From Jeotgalibacillus haloalkalitolerans (GTDB lineage Bacteria > Bacillota > Bacilli > Bacillales > Jeotgalibacillaceae): a stretch of 64,000 nucleotides of DNA. Position numbers and translations under genes: made by a program. The DNA lies in assembly GCF_034427455.1 (NCBI RefSeq), contig NZ_JAXQNN010000002.1, positions 248,001 through 312,000 of the forward strand, given 5' to 3'. Shown piece by piece: positions 40,229-48,303 of the stretch. Every line of letters starts with the position of its first letter. The first letter of the stretch is position 1. The notes below the pieces were generated by a model, which was not told where the DNA came from, did not search any database, and was given only the letters and a program-made list of their open reading frames with translations.

Positions 40229-40331
40229 GTGTCACAATATATACAACATAATACAACAGACTGCCTTGTAACGACTTACTCATTTATGTACGATTGAGTG
40301 CAGATGAGTAAAGAGATAAAGGAGCTTTAAC

Positions 40332-40910
40332 ATGAATAAAAGAATGATGACTGCCGGAATAACTGCAGCAATCCTGGTGTCAGCGTGTTCAGGTGGTTTC
40401 GAAGGCAATATGGAAGAAGAGTTAAATGCATTTGAATTTACGAATCATGACGGCGAGCAGATCACAAATGAGGATTTAGAAGGGACACCTGTGGTTGCGA
40501 ATTTTATATTTACAAACTGCGACACAGTTTGCCCGCCTATGACGTATAATATGACAGGTTTGCAAGAGGCGATTGAAGATGAAGGTGTGGAAAATTACCG
40601 GATGGTTTCTTTCAGTGTCGACCCTGAGCGCGACACTCCGGAAGCACTGCAGGAATTTATGGGGCGTTACGACCTGAATGAAGATAAGTGGGATTTTTTA
40701 ACCGGGTATCAGTTTGATACAGTCAGCTCACTTGCACTTGAATCGTTTCAGGGACTTGTGGTCGATGACCCTTCGTCAGACCAAATGACACACCCAACAA
40801 GTATTTATCTGATCAGCCCGGACGGAGTTGTCGTAAAAAGTTATGATGGCTATCAGTCTGTACCTGAAGATGAAATAATCGCTGATCTTAAAGCGCTTGG
40901 AGACAGCTGA
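40332..40910 (+). CDS. Sco1-family lipoprotein, cytochrome c oxidase copper assembly
   Basis: This 192-aa SCO1/SenC protein (YpmQ-like) helps load copper into the CuA centre of cytochrome oxidase. The lipobox Val-Ser-Ala-Cys puts Cys19 at the membrane anchor. The metal ligands are the two Cys in CDTVC (63 and 67) and His154 (MTHPTS). The thioredoxin-like fold is clear from FTNCDTVCPPMTYNMTG and SVDPERDTPEAL. GGAGCTT precedes ATG 40332. The PLD-like gene follows 14 bp downstream and may be cotranscribed. Confidence 0.92.
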   Translation: MNKRMMTAGITAAILVSACSGGFEGNMEEELNAFEFTNHDGEQITNEDLEGTPVVANFIFTNCDTVCPPMTYNMTGLQEAIEDEGVENYRMVSFSVDPERDTPEALQEFMGRYDLNEDKWDFLTGYQFDTVSSLALESFQGLVVDDPSSDQMTHPTSIYLISPDGVVVKSYDGYQSVPEDEIIADLKALGDS

Positions 40911-40924
40911 TTCGGAGGAGCAAA

Positions 40925-42361
40925 GTGAAAAAGAAGTGGTATAAACAAAAAAGATGGTATTTAATTGTGTTCGCAATGATTTATTTCAGTATCATGATCT
41001 ATCATCAGTACAAACCGCTTCCGGAAGGGATATCTTATCGAAGTGAAGTAAGAAGGGCTGAGAGCGTAAAGTTTTATCGTGACCTTACTTACACAGAAAA
41101 TGGTGAAAGAACACTGGATCATCAAATATTTGAGAGAGTTTATGAGATGATCGGGGAAGCAGAAGATTTTATTGTGATCGATATGTTTATGATGGATGGC
41201 AGGGTCAGTGAGAAAAAAGGTTATCCGGATCTAAGTGGAAGTTTAATGAATGAGTTGATTGAGAAAAAGGAGAAATTCCCTGAGATGCCGATTATTTTTA
41301 TAACTGACCCTTTTAACACGGGATATGGATCTTATGAGGGAGCATGGTTAGAACCGATGAAAGATGCAGGAATCGATGTAGTGATATCGAATCTCGATCC
41401 TCTCAGAGATCCAACCCCTTTATATTCATCAGCATGGAGAATGGGACCGAAATATTTCGGTCAGAGCGGTACAGGCTGGATTATGAATCCATTTGTCGAC
41501 GGTGGTCCGGAAATGACGTTCAGATCTTATCTGGCATTGGCAAATGTGAAGGCCAATCATCGTAAAGCAGTCATTACTGATCAAAGTGCAATGGTTCTTT
41601 CAGCCAATGCACATAATGAATCAGGTTTTCACAATAATGTGGCTTATGAAGTGTCTGGTCCAGTTATAGAAGATATGCTGGAGGCTGAAGCAGCTGTAGC
41701 AAGAATGTCAGGCTATCTGAAGGATTTTCCTGAATTTGATTCGCAGGAAGAAAAAAATCCAGATGGTCCGCTAGAAGTGACTTATACCACGGAAGGTGAG
41801 ACGTTATCGCAGGTTCTGGATGCTATTGGGGATACAGAATCAGGAGATGAAATATGGCTGGCGATGTTTTACCTTTCTGAACCGAACATTGTTGATGCAT
41901 TAATCAATGCCGCAAATAACGGAGTGAAGGTTTCTTTTATTCTTGATCCGAATGAAACTGCATTTGGCAATAAGAAAACCGGGCTCCCAAACAGACCGGT
42001 TATCAACGAAATGAATGAAAATTCCGATCAGCAGATGAACGTTCGCTGGTATAATGTCGATATAGAACAATATCACCCGAAAATGATGTATATAAAAGCA
42101 GCCGATGAAGGTACGATTATTTCCGGCTCCGCGAACTTTACTATGAGGAACATGAAAAATTATAATCTCGAAAACAATATTACGATTTCAGGACCATTGA
42201 CTGAAGGTGTCATGATCGATACTGAACAATATTTTAACCGGCTATGGAATAATGAAGGCGCTGAATATACCGTACCGCTTGAAGAGTATCAGGACACTCT
42301 TTCTTTCTGGCAAAGAGGTGTATACTGGCTGCAAAAAAGCCTGAAACTGACCACGTATTGA
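40925..42361 (+). CDS. Membrane-anchored phospholipase-D-like protein with divergent HKD motifs
   Basis: The 478-aa protein has an N-terminal basic cap and one membrane span (about 10-27) and two PLD-family regions. The first motif is HRKAVITD (His212, Lys214, Asp219) but lacks the Gly of the usual D-x6-GSxN. The second is HPKMMYIK from His384, in which Lys replaces the Asp; GSANFT follows normally. It resembles secreted PLD-superfamily hydrolases; whether both sites work is unclear. The start is GTG 40925 with GGAGGAG upstream. It is one of three genes read together from 40.3 to 42.8 kb. Confidence 0.78.
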   Translation: MKKKWYKQKRWYLIVFAMIYFSIMIYHQYKPLPEGISYRSEVRRAESVKFYRDLTYTENGERTLDHQIFERVYEMIGEAEDFIVIDMFMMDGRVSEKKGYPDLSGSLMNELIEKKEKFPEMPIIFITDPFNTGYGSYEGAWLEPMKDAGIDVVISNLDPLRDPTPLYSSAWRMGPKYFGQSGTGWIMNPFVDGGPEMTFRSYLALANVKANHRKAVITDQSAMVLSANAHNESGFHNNVAYEVSGPVIEDMLEAEAAVARMSGYLKDFPEFDSQEEKNPDGPLEVTYTTEGETLSQVLDAIGDTESGDEIWLAMFYLSEPNIVDALINAANNGVKVSFILDPNETAFGNKKTGLPNRPVINEMNENSDQQMNVRWYNVDIEQYHPKMMYIKAADEGTIISGSANFTMRNMKNYNLENNITISGPLTEGVMIDTEQYFNRLWNNEGAEYTVPLEEYQDTLSFWQRGVYWLQKSLKLTTY

Positions 42362-42376
42362 TTTAGGGGGACTTAT

Positions 42377-42790
42377 TTGAACCGGAAACAATGGGTTTTA
42401 CTTATTACAATGTCAACTGTACTGATGACGAGTGCAATTACACTCATCCTGTTAATCATATCAGAACCTTCATTGGATGATTATGATGTCAGACCGGCTC
42501 AACTTGAAGAGGATGAGCCGGAATCTGATCCTCCTCAGAATGGTGCTACAGAAGAATCAGCTGAAGAAAGAGAAAATAAAGTACCTCCCGCAAATGATTC
42601 TCATGTAGTTGAGCCGGCTGAAGATGAAACTGATACGGTCAATGATCATTATGGTAAAACGTCTGAACCTGACGATCAGAAGGAGATCGAATCGGATAAG
42701 AATCAAAAAACAGAACAGAAAACGGATATCAATTTAGAGGATCCGCAATTACCAGAAGAGCCTGAAATTAACTTTGAAGATGTTAACTAG
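42377..42790 (+). CDS. Acidic single-pass membrane protein, unknown function
   Basis: I do not recognise a family. The 137-aa product has one membrane span (about 7-28) followed by a strongly acidic, Glu/Asp/Pro-rich tail of about 105 residues that should be extracytoplasmic and disordered. It follows the PLD-like gene by 15 bp and has its own terminator. The TTG at 42377 is preceded by AGGGGGA. Its acidic composition fits a halotolerant host. It may be a wall-spanning spacer or partner of the PLD-like protein. Confidence 0.6.
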   Translation: MNRKQWVLLITMSTVLMTSAITLILLIISEPSLDDYDVRPAQLEEDEPESDPPQNGATEESAEERENKVPPANDSHVVEPAEDETDTVNDHYGKTSEPDDQKEIESDKNQKTEQKTDINLEDPQLPEEPEINFEDVN

Positions 42791-42802
42791 ATAATTTTTC
42801 CT

Positions 42803-42838
42803 AAAAACGCCTTGTATAACCAGGCGTTTTATTTTTTA
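42803..42838 (+). terminator. Terminator after the acidic membrane protein gene
   Basis: AAAAACGCCT pairs with AGGCGTTTT, with an ATTTTTT tail. Confidence 0.85.
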
Positions 42839-42890
42839 TACTGCATAACACTTGTAACGCATGAATTCAGTATGTTACGATCATGAACGT

Positions 42891-42915
42891 GTTTTTAAAT
42901 CCCTGTTTAGGGTAT
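42891..42915 (+). promoter_or_regulatory. Sigma-B-like promoter of the BCCT transporter
   Basis: GTTTTT (42891-42896), a 13-bp spacer and GGGTAT (42910-42915) match the general-stress promoter pattern. Osmoprotectant uptake genes of Bacillus are known to be sigma-B targets in some cases (for example opuE). Confidence 0.6.
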
Positions 42916-43013
42916 ATAAGTGTAGTCCCTAATAACCAGAAGGCTATTTTACCATTTTTTGTCTATGCAAGTCTGCTGGGGAAATAAAACAGATTATAAG
43001 GAAGGAGAGTAAA

Positions 43014-44561
43014 ATGAAAAAAATCTCAAATGTTTTTTGGATTACTTTAGCAATTGTACTTGCAGCTGTTATATATTCTATTGCTGCACCAACCAGTTTT
43101 GAAGAAGGAACGGCTAACTTACAGGCGTTTATTTCATCAACTTTCGGCTGGTATTATTTAATTATTGTTACTGGCATGGTCATATTCTGTATCGTGCTCG
43201 CATTAACTCCAATCGGACAGATCAGACTGGGTAAACCGGATGAGCGTCCGGAATATTCAACAAGCACATGGTTTGCAATGTTATTTAGTGCCGGTATGGG
43301 TATCGGACTGGTTTTCTGGGGGGCAGCTGAACCAATGCTTCACTTTGCCAGTGATCCGCCGCTTGCTGAAGCTGGCAGTGACCAGGCATTAAAAGACTCA
43401 ATGCAATATACATTTTTCCATTGGGGACTTCATGCATGGGCAATTTATGCAGTCGTTGCACTTGCACTAGCCTACTTTAAATTCCGTAAAGGTGAACCGG
43501 GCCTTGTGTCTGCAACACTTATTCCTCTATTTGGTGATAGAATGCGCGGAGGCTGGGGTACTTTAGTAGATGTACTTGCAGTATTTGCAACAGTTGTCGG
43601 TGTTGCGACCACGCTAGGTTTTGGTGCTATTCAGATTAACGGCGGTTTATCTTACCTGACAGGTATTGAAATTAATTTTACTACGCAGGTAATCATCATC
43701 GCAGTCGTTACTGTTTTGTTCATGATTTCTGCATGGTCAGGCATCAGCAAAGGAATCAGATACTTATCAAACACAAACATGATTCTTGCTGTCATTCTGA
43801 TGGTTGTCATGCTCATAATTGGACCTACCATGCTGATTTTGAATCTCTTTACAAATTCACTGGGTGCTTATGCACAAAACCTGCTTGAAATGAGTTTCAG
43901 AATTGCACCTCTGGATCAGGGAAATCGTGACTGGATTAATGCATGGACGATTTTCTACTGGGCATGGTGGATTTCATGGTCACCATTTGTCGGTATATTT
44001 ATTGCCCGCGTATCCCGCGGACGAACAATCAGAGAATTCATGGCCGGCGTACTTGTCCTGCCATCACTTGTAAGTTTCTTCTGGTTTGCTGTATTCGGCT
44101 CAAGCTCAATTAACGTTCAGCAGCAGGGGAACGTTGATCTGACAGGACTGCTTACTGAAGAAGTGTTATTTGCGGTCTTCAATGAGTATCAGCTTGGAAT
44201 TGTATTATCAGTCATTGCGATTCTTCTGATCAGTACTTTCTTTATTACATCAGCAGATTCAGCAACATTTGTATTGGGAATGCAGACAACATATGGTTCT
44301 CTCACACCTCCTAATACAGTTAAGTTAACATGGGGACTTGCACAATCAGCTGTAGCTGTCATTCTGTTATCAGCAGATGGACTGCAGGCGCTTCAGAATG
44401 CACTGATCGTTGCAGCATTTCCGTTCTCCTTTATCATGATATTAATGATGATTTCGACCTACAAAGCATTAAATCAGGAACGGAAAGACCTCGGTCTGAT
44501 GTTAAGACCTAAAAAGCAGGCTGTTAAAGATAAAACTGCTAAACAAAATTCAGAAAGCTAA
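43014..44561 (+). CDS. opuD: BCCT-family glycine betaine/choline transporter (OpuD-like)
   Basis: This 515-aa transporter belongs to the betaine-choline-carnitine transporter family. It should import a compatible solute with Na+. It has about 12 membrane spans and the family motif [27 protein letters not shown] (near 315-340), which contains the aromatic substrate box, plus the N-terminal [14 protein letters not shown]. The precise substrate is not visible; glycine betaine is most likely. AAGGAGAG precedes ATG 43014. A sigma-B-like promoter precedes it and a hairpin ends it. Confidence 0.92.
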   Translation: MKKISNVFWITLAIVLAAVIYSIAAPTSFEEGTANLQAFISSTFGWYYLIIVTGMVIFCIVLALTPIGQIRLGKPDERPEYSTSTWFAMLFSAGMGIGLVFWGAAEPMLHFASDPPLAEAGSDQALKDSMQYTFFHWGLHAWAIYAVVALALAYFKFRKGEPGLVSATLIPLFGDRMRGGWGTLVDVLAVFATVVGVATTLGFGAIQINGGLSYLTGIEINFTTQVIIIAVVTVLFMISAWSGISKGIRYLSNTNMILAVILMVVMLIIGPTMLILNLFTNSLGAYAQNLLEMSFRIAPLDQGNRDWINAWTIFYWAWWISWSPFVGIFIARVSRGRTIREFMAGVLVLPSLVSFFWFAVFGSSSINVQQQGNVDLTGLLTEEVLFAVFNEYQLGIVLSVIAILLISTFFITSADSATFVLGMQTTYGSLTPPNTVKLTWGLAQSAVAVILLSADGLQALQNALIVAAFPFSFIMILMMISTYKALNQERKDLGLMLRPKKQAVKDKTAKQNSES

Positions 44562-44588
44562 TATGCTTTTTGAATAAATGATTGAAGT

Positions 44589-44629
44589 AACCCTGAGCGT
44601 CAGTTACATACTGAAGCTCAGGGTTTTTG
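44589..44629 (+). terminator. Terminator of the BCCT transporter gene
   Basis: AACCCTGAGC pairs with GCTCAGGGTT, with an inner TCAGT/ACTGA stem and TTTTT tail. Confidence 0.85.
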
Positions 44630-44714
44630 TTTTGCCAATTGTTGATTGTGGAAGCTGCAGGGTACGCAGGTATTCAAATTCTCCGCACCATGTATTCGCA
44701 TTAAATAAGGAAAT

Positions 44715-44767
44715 TTGTTAACATTTATAGAAATATGATAGAATAGTAAAGTTAAGTTAACTTAACT
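44715..44767 (+). promoter_or_regulatory. marR-type promoter with an 18-bp palindromic operator
   Basis: TTGTTA (44715-44720), 18 bp, TAGAAT (44739-44744) is the likely promoter. AGTTAAGTTAACTTAACT (44750-44767) is a perfect palindrome at the expected start point, ideal for autorepression. Confidence 0.65.
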
Positions 44768-44782
44768 AAAAGGAGAATATTG

Positions 44783-45229
44783 ATGAAAACCCTCGATACC
44801 TACGTTAAAGAACTTCACGATACGTTTGATGAAACAAGCCGGCTGTTAACAGAGGACCTGGAGCCTCTGAGTCAATTTAATTTGACCCCTCAGCAGGAAA
44901 ACTATCTAATGTTTTGTGTGAAATATGCACCGCTGACTGCCAGGGAGCTTGTGCATGAATTTCAGGTTTCAAAAAGTGCAGTGAGTCAGGTGATCGCAAG
45001 ACTCGAAAAAGATCGTTTTATTGAGAGGGAACAAAACCCGGAGAATAAGCGTGAAACCCTGATTTATTTAGGACCAAAAGGAAGAATGTTTGCCAGAAGA
45101 ATTAAAGATTTTAATGAAAAGATGACAGAGCAGTACTATACACACCTTTCAATCAGTGAAATTGAAGCAGTCATTAATTCGCTCAGAAAATTAAATGATG
45201 TGATTAAACAGAAGCAGGTTGAGAAATAA
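44783..45229 (+). CDS. MarR-family transcriptional regulator
   Basis: The 148-aa protein has a MarR fold: N-terminal helices, the winged helix-turn-helix (LTARELVHEFQVSKSAVSQVIARLEKDRFIER, about 56-88, with the beta-wing NPENKRETLIYLGPKG) and C-terminal dimer helices. The ligand is unknown. ATG 44783 is 7 bases after AGGAG; the TTG just before it is not preferred. A palindrome at its own promoter suggests autoregulation. Its target may include the BCCT transporter upstream or the secreted-enzyme genes downstream, but no copy of the palindrome was seen there. Confidence 0.88.
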   Translation: MKTLDTYVKELHDTFDETSRLLTEDLEPLSQFNLTPQQENYLMFCVKYAPLTARELVHEFQVSKSAVSQVIARLEKDRFIEREQNPENKRETLIYLGPKGRMFARRIKDFNEKMTEQYYTHLSISEIEAVINSLRKLNDVIKQKQVEK

Positions 45230-45325
45230 AACTGTATTCACTTCACTGACTGTAATTTCTGTTCACCAATCAATTATTCCGCTACAATATGAAAGTGAGT
45301 CAATATAAAGGAAGAGGTTAATGGT

Positions 45326-45958
45326 TTGGCAGCTAAAAATAAAAAATCAATAGGATTCAGACTGGTCGTCGCTCTCTTTACACTTGTATCAGTGCTGATT
45401 TTTTCAGCAATTTTTGTCGTTTTCAATGATGATGAATATAGAGGAAAAACACTGGATTTGCTGGAACAGAATGGTGCACCTGTAGAACTTGAAATACCTG
45501 AAGAATTTATATCAGTGTATAAAAAAGCAGCTGATGAATATGGTGTTGACTGGCGGCTTCTTGCGGCTCATCACCGGGTTGAAACCAGATTCTCCACAAT
45601 GGACACACTTGTTTCTCCTGTGGGAGCAGAGGGTCATATGCAGTTTATGCCGTGTACATTTATCGGCTGGAGCCATCCGAGCTGTGAAGGCCTTGGTGAG
45701 GGTGAGATCCCTGAGGAAGAACTGACAGATCCTGCTGCGATTGATCATTACGGCGGCTATGGTATCGATGCGAATGATGATGGTGTGGCAGACCCCTATG
45801 ATATAGAAGATGCGGTATTCAGTGCAGCGAATTACTTATCACAAAATGGTGCAGCAGAAGGTGATCTTGAACGGGCAATCTTTCTCTATAACCGCAGTGA
45901 TCAATATGTAGAGGACGTATTAGGTTTTTACCATGATTATAAAGAAAAACATCCGTAA
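45326..45958 (+). CDS. Lytic transglycosylase, membrane-anchored (SLT domain)
   Basis: The 210-aa protein has an N-terminal membrane span (about 11-33) and an extracellular transglycosylase-like domain. The catalytic Glu is probably Glu86 (HHRVETRFS), followed by GAEGHMQFMPCTF and later YN..., as in SLT domains of the YjbJ/CwlQ type that cleave peptidoglycan glycan strands. TTG 45326 is used with GAAGAGG 8 bases upstream. The nuclease gene follows 12 bp on. Confidence 0.85.
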   Translation: MAAKNKKSIGFRLVVALFTLVSVLIFSAIFVVFNDDEYRGKTLDLLEQNGAPVELEIPEEFISVYKKAADEYGVDWRLLAAHHRVETRFSTMDTLVSPVGAEGHMQFMPCTFIGWSHPSCEGLGEGEIPEEELTDPAAIDHYGGYGIDANDDGVADPYDIEDAVFSAANYLSQNGAAEGDLERAIFLYNRSDQYVEDVLGFYHDYKEKHP

Positions 45959-45970
45959 AGCGGTGAAGAT

Positions 45971-46609
45971 ATGCGTAAAATAGGGATTTTATTTATTGTT
46001 CTATTTTTAAGCGGCTGCAGTGAAGCCGGCTTAACAGGGGAAGTTACTTATATTGTTGACGGTGATACCATCGATGTAAAGCTGGGCGATGGATCAATTG
46101 AGAGGGTTCGATTTCTGCTGATTGATACACCTGAAACCAAGCACCCCACGATTGGTGTGCAGCCGTATGGACCAGAAGCATCAGTATTTACTGAGCAGCT
46201 TGAAGGTGAAACCGTGGAGCTTGAATTAGATGTTGCAGAAAGAGACCGTTATGGCCGAATGCTTGCATATGTATGGCATGATGGTGAGATGTTTAATGAA
46301 AAACTGCTTGAGGAAGGGTTAGCACGGGTTTCAGTGTATCCGCCTAACACAAAATATGTAGATGAATTCCGTGCTGTGGAAGCCACTGCAAAGAATGATG
46401 GGATTGGTATATGGTCAGTTGAAAATTATCAGCAGGATGAGTCAACTGTTAGTCAGGATGCCGGCTGTGATATAAAGGGGAATATTAACTCCCGCGGTGA
46501 TAAAATCTATCATACAGTAGATTCACCTTATTATGATAAGACGATTCCTGAAGAGTGGTTTTGTTCGGTTGAAGCTGCTGAAGATGCGGGATTCAGAGCA
46601 CCTAAATAG
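45971..46609 (+). CDS. Thermonuclease-family lipoprotein
   Basis: The 212-aa protein has a lipobox Leu-Ser-Gly-Cys (Cys16) so it is probably anchored outside. The staphylococcal-nuclease domain shows [23 protein letters not shown], and [11 protein letters not shown], carrying the Arg-Glu-Arg catalytic set. A C-terminal conserved module ([24 protein letters not shown]...[19 protein letters not shown]) is the short cysteine-containing domain often appended to such nucleases. It should degrade extracellular DNA or RNA. GCGGTGAAGAT precedes ATG 45971. Confidence 0.9.
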   Translation: MRKIGILFIVLFLSGCSEAGLTGEVTYIVDGDTIDVKLGDGSIERVRFLLIDTPETKHPTIGVQPYGPEASVFTEQLEGETVELELDVAERDRYGRMLAYVWHDGEMFNEKLLEEGLARVSVYPPNTKYVDEFRAVEATAKNDGIGIWSVENYQQDESTVSQDAGCDIKGNINSRGDKIYHTVDSPYYDKTIPEEWFCSVEAAEDAGFRAPK

Positions 46610-46621
46610 GAGGGGATTCAG

Positions 46622-48070
46622 TTGAAGAAAGAAGAATACATGAGATATGACGCTACTGGACTAGCTGGTTTGATAAAATCTAAAAATATTTCGGTCCGTG
46701 AAGCAGTTGAAACAGCTGTGAATGTGATCAATGATGAAAACCCCCGCGTAAATGCAGTAACTCATCTCAGGCTTGAAAAAGCGATGACTGAAGCTGAAAA
46801 AGCCAATATGAATACCCCTTTCGGCGGCGTGCCAATTTTATTAAAAGATATGTCTCAAAATGTTAAGGGGTCTCCCGCTACTGCAGGGTCGAACCTTCTT
46901 AAAAGCAACCTTGCATTAAAAAACAGCTATTTTACAGATAAATTAATTCAAGCCGGCTTTATCGTGCTGGGTCATACAAATGCTCCGGAATTCGGATTAA
47001 AAAACATAACTGAGCCTCTTCTTCATGGCGCATCGAGAAATCCGCTCAATGTGAATCATTCACCAGGTGGCTCTAGCGGTGGAGCTGCAGCAGCTGTTGC
47101 AAGTGGAATGGTACCGGTTGCGGGTGCCAGTGATGGAGGAGGATCGATACGCATTCCTGCTTCATTTTCGGGGTTAATCGGTTTGAAACCGACCAGGGGC
47201 AGAATGCCGGTTGGTCCAGGAACCGGCAGACAGTGGCAGGGAGCTGCGATTGACTTTTTTCTGACAAAATCGGTACGTGATACAGCCGGGTTACTTGATT
47301 GCATGCAGATTTATCAAAGGGCAGCCGCTTATCATACACCACTTTTTTCTAAAGGATATCTAAACACCTTAGAGATGAAGAATAATTTCAGGGTGGCATA
47401 TTCATTCCATTCTCCGGTAGGAACGCTTGTCAGTCCTGATGCAGAACAAGCCGTACTAAAGACGGTAGACATGCTGCAGGCTGAAGGGTTTCAATGTGAA
47501 GAGGCTGCACCTCCTATTGATGGGAAGGAACTGATGAGGCAATATTACATGATGAATAGCGGTGAAATGGCAGCTTTAGTATCCAGCCTGGAGAAATCAT
47601 TTAATAGAAAATTAACCATAGAAGACGTTGAAATTGAATCATGGGCCCTGTATCAGGCAGGTTTAAAATGTTCAGCCGGAGATTTCAGCCGGAGTTTATC
47701 TGCATGGGACCAGGCATCAGCCATCATGCATGAATTTCATCAGAGGTATGATTTGTACATAACACCGGCTGCTGCCCATACTGCTCCTCTTATTGGTCAA
47801 TTGAGACATCAAGAGGCGATGCAGAACTCGCTCGAACATATTCACTTAATGAAAGCACAGGATCAGCAGGAGCTGATTTATCAGATGTTTGAGCCCAGCT
47901 TAACTTTGACACCATACACACAGCTGGCGAATTTAACCGGGCAGCCGGCAATCAGTCTGCCACTTTATACTGCTGAGAACGGGTTGCCGATCGGGATTCA
48001 GCTGATGGCACCTAAAGGAAATGAGCACTGGCTATTAAGCGTTAGCAACATTTTGATGAAAACCAATTAA
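46622..48070 (+). CDS. Amidase signature family protein
   Basis: The 482-aa enzyme belongs to the amidase signature family. The Ser-cisSer-Lys triad is visible: Lys75 (VPILLKDM), the Ser pair in GGSSGG (151-152) and the nucleophile Ser175 (DGGGSIRIPA). It could hydrolyse an amide; the sequence has no signal peptide, so it acts in the cytosol. It is not GatA by context (no gatB or gatC neighbours). AGGAGGGG precedes TTG 46622; an ATG at 46640 is an alternative. It begins 12 bases after the nuclease stop. Confidence 0.88.
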   Translation: MKKEEYMRYDATGLAGLIKSKNISVREAVETAVNVINDENPRVNAVTHLRLEKAMTEAEKANMNTPFGGVPILLKDMSQNVKGSPATAGSNLLKSNLALKNSYFTDKLIQAGFIVLGHTNAPEFGLKNITEPLLHGASRNPLNVNHSPGGSSGGAAAAVASGMVPVAGASDGGGSIRIPASFSGLIGLKPTRGRMPVGPGTGRQWQGAAIDFFLTKSVRDTAGLLDCMQIYQRAAAYHTPLFSKGYLNTLEMKNNFRVAYSFHSPVGTLVSPDAEQAVLKTVDMLQAEGFQCEEAAPPIDGKELMRQYYMMNSGEMAALVSSLEKSFNRKLTIEDVEIESWALYQAGLKCSAGDFSRSLSAWDQASAIMHEFHQRYDLYITPAAAHTAPLIGQLRHQEAMQNSLEHIHLMKAQDQQELIYQMFEPSLTLTPYTQLANLTGQPAISLPLYTAENGLPIGIQLMAPKGNEHWLLSVSNILMKTN

Positions 48071-48170
48071 TATTATGCTGGTAAAGCACTTTAAAACATT
48101 AATTGATTTGTATGTTACAAAATAATCTATTAAAATTCGCTTTTTATGTTTCTGTGTAATCGTAATCTGG

Positions 48171-48239
48171 TTATTTGATAAGTTTTTCTTATCAAATAAC
48201 ATAACTTTATTGATATTTACTTATGAAGTCAATTGTATT
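48171..48239 (+). promoter_or_regulatory. acnA promoter with CcpC-type dyad
   Basis: TTATTTGATAAG (48171-48182) and CTTATCAAATAA (48188-48199) form a perfect dyad that contains ATAA-N7-TTAT (48178-48192), the CcpC site known at B. subtilis citB. Downstream, TTGATA (48210-48215) and TGTATT (48234-48239), 18 bp apart, may be the promoter. An isolated TTAT at 48221 fits the known second half-site near -27. Confidence 0.65.
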
Positions 48240-48303
48240 AAGATTGAATTGTGCGAAAAAAGTTACATAACGTCGCTTTACAAAATGATGAGGGGGAAAC
48301 AAG

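Noticed and set aside
42837-43013. A c-di-AMP or other riboswitch before the BCCT transporter
   Set aside because: No matching conserved core was seen; only the sigma-B-like promoter is supported.
47056-47342. Two open frames opposite the amidase gene
   Set aside because: They mirror the Gly/Ser/Ala-rich amidase signature and have no start signals.
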